Of a DNA stretch of 11,504 bases, positions 7,502-11,504 are shown piece by piece. Each line of letters opens with the position of its first letter. The first letter of the stretch is position 1. The DNA lies in the NCBI GenBank assembly GCA_965602855.1, contig CBFCZV010000051.1:1-11504 (forward strand). The letters run 5' to 3'. Made by a program: the position numbers and the translations under genes. Source of the stretch: LH-M37 sp965602855 (lineage in GTDB: Bacteria > Pseudomonadota > Gammaproteobacteria > SZUA-229). The notes beneath the pieces are model-generated. The model did not search any database. It was given only the letters and a program-made list of their open reading frames with translations, and had not been told where the DNA came from.

Positions 7502-7852
7502 ATGCAGATCAATATTCAATCACACAATTTCCCTTTAACCAGAGCACTAAAAGGACATGTTGAATGCCGACTGGGGTTTGCCCTGAGCACCAGAAATGAC
7601 CATATCCAGAAGGTCATGGTGTATTTATCCGACATTAATGGTCCACGCGGTGGCGAAGATAAAAGCTGCCGCATCATGATAATACTTCCTCATCTACAGG
7701 ATGTTGTAGTTGAAGACACCAAAGCAAACCTCTACTGCGCTATCGACAATGCTGCTGATCGAGCAGGACGAACTGTGGGGCGCCGACTTTCACGTCAACG
7801 CGTCAAAAATCGCTCATCAGCTCTGCTGCCTTCAATGGCAGCCAACGATTGA
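7502..7852 (+). CDS. hpf: HPF/RaiA-family ribosome hibernation factor-like protein
   Basis: A 116-aa cytoplasmic protein of the S30EA/HPF family, which binds the small ribosomal subunit and stabilises idle ribosomes under stress or starvation. The N-terminal beta strand MQINIQSHNFPLT and the central LSDINGPRGGEDKSCRI (about residues 42-58) are the recognisable family segments, followed by VVEDTKANLYCAIDNAADRAGR, which forms the long helix. It is somewhat longer than short HPF (about 95 aa), with a basic tail (RRLSRQRVKNRSS), but lacks the long-HPF dimerisation domain. The start is ATG 7502, preceded by TGGAGAGA at a good distance, not the in-frame TTG at 7490 that overlaps this ribosome site. 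yccA follows 39 bp later, probably in the same transcript. Confidence 0.85.
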   Translation: MQINIQSHNFPLTRALKGHVECRLGFALSTRNDHIQKVMVYLSDINGPRGGEDKSCRIMIILPHLQDVVVEDTKANLYCAIDNAADRAGRTVGRRLSRQRVKNRSSALLPSMAAND

Positions 7853-7891
7853 ACAACACAACATCATTACGCTGATTGGAGATAAATAATC

Positions 7892-8563
7892 ATGAATACA
7901 TCAATAACAAATGATACGTCACGGTCACAAGCGACCATCCTTGGCACCAACAAGGTCATACGTAGCACCTACACACTGCTATCGATGACACTAGTGTTCA
8001 GCGCCATAGTCGCTGGTGTCTCGATGAGCCTTAATCTGCCCCATCCCGGCTTATTACTGACGCTAGGTGGATACTTTGGCTTACTCTACGCAACATCAAA
8101 ATATCGCAACAGCGGATTAGGCCTGGCCTTCGTTTTCGCACTAACAGGCTTCATGGGCTACACACTCGGCCCGATGCTCAACGCCTACCTAGCCATGGCC
8201 AACGGTGGTCAGATAGTTATGACAGCCATGGGAGGAACCGGTGCCATCTTCTTCGGGCTTTCCGGCTACGCGATGATCACTCGTAAAGACTTCAGCTTCA
8301 TGGGTGGATTTTTAATGGTAGGAATTCTGGTTGCATTCATGGCAGGACTGGGAGCCATGTTCTTTGAGATGCCAGCATTGTCATTAGCGGTATCCGCCAT
8401 GTTTGTATTACTCATGGCCGGTCTTATCCTGTATGAAACCAGCAACATCATCAACGGCGGCGAAACAAACTACATCATGGCGACCGTAACCCTGTACGTA
8501 GCCATCTTTAATTTGTTCACCAGTTTATTGCATTTGTTAGGCGCGATGAACGGCAGAGAATAA
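7892..8563 (+). CDS. yccA: YccA-like Bax inhibitor-1 family membrane protein
   Basis: A 223-aa integral inner-membrane protein of the Bax inhibitor-1 family with about seven hydrophobic segments (roughly residues 24-44, 48-66, 75-95, 104-124, 134-155, 160-180 and 191-215). Length and pattern fit E. coli YccA (219 aa), an inhibitor and substrate of the membrane protease FtsH. Landmarks include the N-terminal TNKVIRSTYTLLSMTL, the GFMGYTLGPMLNAYL segment, and the C-terminal YETSNIINGGETNYIMATVTLY, a highly conserved family stretch. A polar N-terminus of about 20 residues precedes the first helix. TGGAGA lies 12-17 bases before the ATG. It is the last gene of the hpf-yccA unit; the terminator at 8607-8642 follows its stop by about 45 bp. 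Confidence 0.88.
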   Translation: MNTSITNDTSRSQATILGTNKVIRSTYTLLSMTLVFSAIVAGVSMSLNLPHPGLLLTLGGYFGLLYATSKYRNSGLGLAFVFALTGFMGYTLGPMLNAYLAMANGGQIVMTAMGGTGAIFFGLSGYAMITRKDFSFMGGFLMVGILVAFMAGLGAMFFEMPALSLAVSAMFVLLMAGLILYETSNIINGGETNYIMATVTLYVAIFNLFTSLLHLLGAMNGRE

Positions 8564-8606
8564 AACCAGCAACATAGGTAAAGTTTATTGAACTAGTAAA
8601 TTTAAG

Positions 8607-8642
8607 CGTGCCAGACATTGGGAATGTCGGCACGTCTTTTTA
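8607..8642 (+). terminator. Intrinsic terminator after hpf-yccA
   Basis: CGTGCC-A-GACATT pairs with AATGTCGGCACG around a GGG loop: a 12-bp stem with one bulged A, followed directly by TCTTTTT. It lies about 45 bp after the yccA stop and closes the hpf-yccA unit. Confidence 0.9.
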
Positions 8643-8730
8643 TTTATGGGGATGGATTTGATGGAAAAAGTCTACTCAACCTGGCGCATTAAGCCTTGCA
8701 GTCTATTTAAGAAATTTATTATTTTTTAAA

Positions 8731-9726
8731 TTATGACTGATAACTCTTTATCACATCCATATAATTACTATGCTCATAAGCTGCCGGATCGATCGCGCAA
8801 GACTGGCTTAAACTACCCTGCATTTGCTTCAGAGATTCGTATTCGCGTTCTTCTAGCCAGTGTTGCAACTGCTGCAATAACTCTGAGCAATACTCAGGGC
8901 CTTTATTTAATAACACGCTACACAGGTAGACAGCATCAGCGCCTGCTAATAATACTTTGATAATGTCATTGATATGATGGAAGCCACCGGTGGCGGCGAG
9001 TGATAATTCAACCTGGCCTCTGATCAGGGCAATCCAGCGAATTCTCAACAGGGCTTGCTGTGAAGTTGATAATTCGAGATGGGGTTTTATGCTTAGTGTT
9101 TCCAGATCAATATCAGGCTGGTAAAAACGATTAAACAACACAACACCATTAGCACCGGCGGATTGTAATTTACTAACCATGTTGGCGACAGATGAAAACT
9201 GTGATGACAGCTTCATAGTCACAGGAATGCTGATTTGATCACGTAAATCGCTTAACAGCTCTATATAACGATGCTCTATATCTTCACCAGTTTGTTTTGA
9301 GTCGGCGGCAACGTAATAGACATTCAGTTCAAGCGCATCAGCGCCAGCATGTACCAGTTCTTTTCCAAAGTCGACCCAGCCGTTTACGGAAATGCCATTT
9401 AGACTCGCGATGACGGGAATATTGAGCGAAGATTTAAGTTGATGCAAATGCTTCAGATAATTATCCAGTTCATGACTGTAATCTGTGGGTACAGGTTGAA
9501 AGGATTCTGCTTTGTAGTTGCCAAGCACCACTGAGTTTACATATTTTTCAAACTGCTGCTGTTCCTGGTTAACACTTTGCTCAAACAACGAAGGCATCAC
9601 GATAGCAGCAGCACCTGCATCTTCAAGACGTTTCGCATCATCAATGTCACCAGTCAGAGGTGAAGATGATGGTACCAGTGGATTTTTGAGTTTCAGGCCT
9701 AGATATTGAGTGCTCAGGTCTATCAT
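8731..9726 (-). CDS. Dihydroorotate dehydrogenase-like FMN protein, probably not a true PyrD
   Basis: A 331-aa TIM-barrel flavoprotein of the DHODH/PyrD superfamily. Residues 1-30 (LSTQYLGLKLKNPLVPSSSP) match the family start. PVIASLNG (104-111) and the LEL-N strand (132-135) follow, with PVTMKLS (168-174, the Lys that contacts FMN), AATGGF (244-249) and AGADAVYLCSVLL (261-273) forming the phosphate-binding end. The active-site loop that normally reads N-x-S-C-P-N (class 1, Cys base) or N-x-S-S-P-N (class 2, Ser base) reads ELNVYYVAAD (residues 133-142), so the catalytic base is absent and both positions are Tyr. Orotate production is therefore unlikely. Such DHODH-like proteins occur in several bacteria near pyruvate:ferredoxin oxidoreductase or hydrogenase genes, with unknown substrate. 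AGGGAGAA precedes the ATG. It faces yccA convergently. Confidence 0.85.
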   Translation of the reverse strand: MIDLSTQYLGLKLKNPLVPSSSPLTGDIDDAKRLEDAGAAAIVMPSLFEQSVNQEQQQFEKYVNSVVLGNYKAESFQPVPTDYSHELDNYLKHLHQLKSSLNIPVIASLNGISVNGWVDFGKELVHAGADALELNVYYVAADSKQTGEDIEHRYIELLSDLRDQISIPVTMKLSSQFSSVANMVSKLQSAGANGVVLFNRFYQPDIDLETLSIKPHLELSTSQQALLRIRWIALIRGQVELSLAATGGFHHINDIIKVLLAGADAVYLCSVLLNKGPEYCSELLQQLQHWLEEREYESLKQMQGSLSQSCAIDPAAYEHSNYMDVIKSYQS

Positions 9727-9785
9727 GTGAATTTCTCCCTGTTAATTCAGGGGTATTGTATTAGGTCTAATAATCGAATGCACTG

Positions 9786-9805
9786 CCTAAATTGCAATAT
9801 TTAGG
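9786..9805. repeat. Perfect short inverted repeat between RAYT and the DHODH-like gene
   Basis: CCTAAAT - TGCAAT - ATTTAGG: a perfect 7-bp stem with a 6-base loop. It lies about 50 bp past the RAYT stop (minus strand) and 60 bp ahead of the DHODH-like start. No T-run follows, so a terminator role is doubtful; an operator is possible. Confidence 0.4.
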
Positions 9806-9844
9806 GCTGTGGCTAACTTGGATAAGAATTATTTCTGGGAGGCT

Positions 9845-9883
9845 GTAGGTTCGATTAGCGAGGTGTAATCGGGGGAATGTTAA
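9845..9883 (+). repeat. REP element A, GTAG-headed
   Basis: GTAGGT followed by an imperfect hairpin GATTAGCG...TAATCGG and ending GAATGTTAA. By eye it matches element B (10516-10554) at 32 of 39 positions in the same orientation. The GTAG tetranucleotide before a hairpin is the hallmark of REPs recognised by RAYT transposases. It overlaps the last codons and stop of the RAYT gene, whose C-terminal IPPITPR is therefore REP-encoded. Confidence 0.82.
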
Positions 9884-10409
9884 TCTCCCCACCAACCTCG
9901 TCATCAAGATCACCACACCAATCCATCGGATAAACACCCTTCTCTACATAACGATGAAAAGTAGAATGCGGCCAATCCTGCACACGCTTAACATAACCGT
10001 GCTTTAAGGGATTAACATGCACATAGTCTACATGACGCTGGTAATCAACATCATCACGAATCAAATGCTCCCAATAATGTCGCTGCCAGATACCACGTTC
10101 ACCTGCCGATTTTCGCACAGATGAAACATACTCAGTTTTTGGTAATGATCGAGAAAAACCAGATTTAATTAATCGCCATCTTAAACTGAAATCACAATCA
10201 TCCGGCGGCAAAGTAAAAATACAATGCATGTGTTCAGGTAAAACAACCCATGCATCAATATGGAATGGATGTTTTTGTTTTACAGCAAGAATAGTTTTAC
10301 GGAGCAAATCAATTTCGCGCACCAACAAATCATTATTGTGACGTTCCAGAAGATTCACCGTAAAGAACCAGGTTCCACCGGGTATGAATGCACGTCTGTA
10401 GTTGGGCAT
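9855..10409 (-). CDS. rayT: REP-associated tyrosine transposase (RAYT, TnpA-REP family)
   Basis: A 184-aa single-strand DNA endonuclease of the IS200/IS605 Y1-HUH superfamily that cuts at REP hairpins; RAYTs are usually immobile single-copy genes that shape REP dispersal. The N-terminus YRRAFIPGGTWFFTVNL is typical. The metal-binding HUH motif is H60-M61-H62 (VLPEHMHCIFTLP). The region WRLIKSGFSRSL and GIWQRHYWEHLIRDD follows. The conserved HVDYVHVNPLKHG (127-139) holds the likely nucleophilic Tyr (Y129; Y123 is an alternative). Length is normal for the family and no frameshift is seen, so it may be active. REP A overlaps its 3' end and REPs B and C lie about 110-200 bp upstream, the expected arrangement. 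Confidence 0.92.
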   Translation of the reverse strand: MPNYRRAFIPGGTWFFTVNLLERHNNDLLVREIDLLRKTILAVKQKHPFHIDAWVVLPEHMHCIFTLPPDDCDFSLRWRLIKSGFSRSLPKTEYVSSVRKSAGERGIWQRHYWEHLIRDDVDYQRHVDYVHVNPLKHGYVKRVQDWPHSTFHRYVEKGVYPMDWCGDLDDEVGGEINIPPITPR

Positions 10410-10515
10410 ATTCCTTTGCCTTTTTTGTGATTATGAAGATGATAATACTATACGTTAGATTGTACACATACAGCTATTAGAAATAGGTAATTATAAAAAT
10501 ACTTTTAAATCAGTC

Positions 10516-10554
10516 GTAGGTCAGATTAGCGCAGCGTAATCGGACGAATGTTAA
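10516..10554 (+). repeat. REP element B, GTAG-headed
   Basis: GTAGGTCAGATTAGCGCAGC then GTAATCGG and GAATGTTAA. The core GATTA..TAATC forms the stem, with an inner GC/GC pair and a bulged base. Same orientation as element A, inverted relative to element C. Confidence 0.85.
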
Positions 10555-10573
10555 CTCTTGTCAGCAGATACAT

Positions 10574-10605
10574 GCGTACGATTACGCTGCGCTAATCGTA
10601 CCTAC
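10574..10605 (-). repeat. REP element C, inverted partner of B
   Basis: On the minus strand it reads GTAGGTACGATTAGCGCAGC then GTAATCGTACGC. It shares the 18-base core GATTAGCGCAGCGTAATC exactly with element B in opposite orientation, so B and C form a head-to-head pair (BIME-like) over 10515-10606 that could fold into one long cruciform. It supplies the last seven codons and stop of the truncated secreted-protein ORF. Confidence 0.85.
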
Positions 10606-10764
10606 GGTGCTTAGTCTTAAATCTCCGTTCTTAATTGCATTAGCAGCATCATCATTTGGGTTGGCTGATTCCAGCCACTTTAATGACTCAACATTATTAA
10701 CACCTTCTGCATGCAAAGGACTAATAAATAATAAAGCAATAAATATAGTTCTAAGTGTTCTCAT
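10582..10764 (-). pseudogene. Small secreted protein of an integron cassette, 3' end replaced by a REP element
   Basis: A 60-aa frame starting at ATG 10764, about 15 bases after the end of an attC-like site, the tight spacing typical of integron cassettes. Residues 1-19 form a clear signal peptide (MRTLRTIFIALLFISPLHA, cleavage after HA). The mature part contains VESLKWLESANPNDDAANAIKNGD. The final VGTISAA and stop are read from REP element C, so the native C-terminus is missing. No continuation of the gene is recognisable left of the REP pair, and the cassette's own attC is not found. It is best read as a remnant; a functional short exported peptide cannot be excluded. The function is not recognised. 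Confidence 0.6.
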
Positions 10765-10776
10765 TTATTTTTAGGG

Positions 10777-10863
10777 CTATAACGTTTGAGGTAAGCAGCG
10801 GCATGAGTATATATCAGGAAACACATATATGGCTAACCCGTCTGCTTGACCGTTTTGTTAGAC
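10777..10863 (-). other. attC-like recombination site 2 (59-base element), 87 bp
   Basis: Read on the minus strand it opens with R'' GTCTAAC (fits RYYYAAC) and closes with R' GTTATAG (consensus GTTRRRY, two deviations). Inner L boxes AAGCAG and CTGCTT pair exactly, flanked by unpaired bases and by GGT/ACC-type spacer pairing. The middle carries an AT-rich hairpin (TATATAT ... ATATATG). R'' is the exact reverse complement of GTTAGAC, the R' at the start of the same cassette (11395-11389). That is expected for a cassette excised as a circle, and is strong evidence that this is a real attC. Confidence 0.78.
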
Positions 10864-11394
10864 CGTTTTTGATTGATCTTTACTCTGTTGTTTTTGTAAC
10901 AAGATAAAAGGAGTGAAATACCTGCCAAGCCTGACATTGTGGCGAAAATAAGACTTAAGACTTCTGAAATAGGCCATGATTCGCTCTCTTTAGTTTTACC
11001 GCGCCAGTATGACACTGGGTTATTTCGAAGTGTAGTTAATTCAGAACCAGTAAGGATTATATTTCCGCTTGAACTGGTTATTGTAACTATGTCCATGACG
11101 CAACTGATAGAGGAAAGTACAGGACTACTATAGCTAAAGATGATTTGTTTTTCGCGTGAAAGGAAACCCTTTGATGTTGTGACTGTGTACCAGAACGCGG
11201 TTGTTGCGCCGCCATTGCCAGTATATAAACGAACAATTATGTTATTAGGTGTTGTGCAACTTTGCACTAGCTCTTCCATGTGCGGATTACCATGTATATT
11301 TCGACTAGGGTATGCGAGCCATGCTGCCATAAGCAGCAAGGCGATGGCAGTAAGTAGTTTGAAAATTATTCTAATATCCATATTTGAGGTCTAA
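10783..11394 (-). mobile_element. Complete integron gene cassette (612 bp)
   Basis: It is bounded by the G/TT crossover points of two attC-like sites in the same orientation: it begins with TTAGAC at 11394 and ends with the G at 10783. It holds one gene that starts 7 bases after the R' box and stops inside its own attC. No promoter is evident, so expression would depend on an array promoter to the right. The integron integrase is not in the window; it may lie beyond the right edge, or the array may be an orphan cluster. Confidence 0.75.
10833..11381 (-). CDS. Cassette-encoded hypothetical two-helix membrane protein
   Basis: A 182-aa protein of unknown function. Residues 6-24 form an N-terminal hydrophobic helix (FKLLTAIALLLMAAWLAYP) that could be a signal anchor. 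A polar domain of about 115 residues follows, with two Cys (C42, C94) that could form a disulfide if it is periplasmic, and a TGNGGATTAFWYTVT stretch (54-68) reminiscent of small uncharacterised DUF proteins; this resemblance is uncertain. A second hydrophobic helix lies at 140-161 (EVLSLIFATMSGLAGISLLL), followed by a basic cytoplasmic-type tail. The last residues, NKTVKQTG, and the TAG stop are translated from the attC site, a common feature of cassette genes. Only 7 bases separate the ATG from the upstream R' box and no strong ribosome site is visible. Confidence 0.72.
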   Translation of the reverse strand: MDIRIIFKLLTAIALLLMAAWLAYPSRNIHGNPHMEELVQSCTTPNNIIVRLYTGNGGATTAFWYTVTTSKGFLSREKQIIFSYSSPVLSSISCVMDIVTITSSSGNIILTGSELTTLRNNPVSYWRGKTKESESWPISEVLSLIFATMSGLAGISLLLSCYKNNRVKINQKRSNKTVKQTG

Positions 11395-11454
11395 CGATTA
11401 AGCTAAGGGGCGACAAAAGGCGATAGCCTTTTGTTCGTCCCGCTTAAGCGAGAC
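11389..11454 (-). other. attC-like recombination site 1, 66 bp
   Basis: On the minus strand R' is a perfect GTTAGAC (11395-11389) and R'' is a degenerate GTCTCGC (11454-11448). The arms pair well: GTCT/AGAC, TTAAGC/GCTTAA, CGA with TCG, and an inner 8-bp CAAAAGGC/GCCTTTTG stem around a GATA loop, with several unpaired bases on one strand. Size and architecture fit attC. The degenerate R'' may weaken excision of the cassette to the right. Confidence 0.75.
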
Positions 11455-11504
11455 TGTAAATAAATCTGTGTAACTGTCTATCATTAACTCCATAACGGAG
11501 AGGA
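11455..11504 (-). other. Tail of the next cassette, cut by the window edge
   Basis: Cassette logic predicts the 3' end of another gene here. Two minus-strand frames are open into attC site 1: one ends at 11444 (tail IYSLA), the other runs through the hairpin and ends at 11398 (tail AIAFCRPLA). The visible 50 bases do not decide between them and no function can be given. Confidence 0.3.

Noticed and set aside
3076..9726. HydG and the DHODH-like protein as a PyrK-PyrD (type 1B DHODH) pair
   Set aside because: HydG is translationally coupled to hydB and followed after one base by hydD, while the DHODH-like gene is about 5 kb away on the other strand and lacks the catalytic Cys.
10454..10460. 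GTTAGAT (minus ATCTAAC), a possible third attC R box
   Set aside because: No paired L boxes or inverted arms follow on either side; it is a seven-base match only.
10939..11394. Plus-strand frames of 64 and 84 codons across the cassette
   Set aside because: They are antisense to the 182-aa cassette gene, whose orientation, start and stop fit both attC sites.
1..11504. CRISPR array, tRNA or rRNA genes
   Set aside because: No regularly spaced repeats, cloverleaf with a CCA-type end or rRNA-like segment was noticed on either strand.

Overview
The window looks like the chromosome of a gammaproteobacterium, probably an environmental (marine, sulfur-oxidising or methylotrophic type) species. The evidence is the NhaR and YccA homologues, a proteobacterial sucrose-phosphate synthase with a fused HAD domain, a group 3b [NiFe] hydrogenase, a RAYT/REP module and integron-type attC sites. 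The lineage is inference; no rRNA or species marker is present.

Left part (1-1616, minus strand): a sucrose-phosphate synthase whose C-terminal end runs off the left edge. A 365-bp divergent intergenic region (1617-1981) separates it from a four-gene plus-strand operon (1982-6442) in the order beta, gamma, delta, alpha, encoding a soluble NAD(P)-linked group 3b [NiFe] hydrogenase (sulfhydrogenase type). HydB (4Fe-4S) and HydG (flavin, NAD(P), 2Fe-2S) link NAD(P)(H) to the HydD/HydA hydrogenase core. The large subunit does not stop after its C-terminal nickel motif. It reads on in one frame into a complete-looking HybD/HycI-type maturation endopeptidase domain, so the enzyme appears to carry its own processing protease as the C-terminal extension. 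This is the most unusual item in the window.

Middle part (6470-9726): a convergent minus-strand LysR-type regulator (NhaR); a plus-strand pair coding for a ribosome-hibernation (HPF/RaiA) protein and a YccA/Bax-inhibitor-1 membrane protein, closed by a clear intrinsic terminator; and a minus-strand dihydroorotate-dehydrogenase-like flavoprotein lacking the usual catalytic Cys/Ser.

Right part (9845-11504): accessory DNA. A REP-associated tyrosine transposase (RAYT) lies between GTAG-headed REP elements, and a head-to-head REP pair has cut off a small secreted-protein gene. Further right are two attC-like sites in the same orientation. They delimit a 612-bp gene cassette encoding a 182-aa two-helix membrane protein, and mark the start of the truncated secreted-protein cassette. 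The array is read on the minus strand, so an integron integrase, if present, should lie beyond the right edge.
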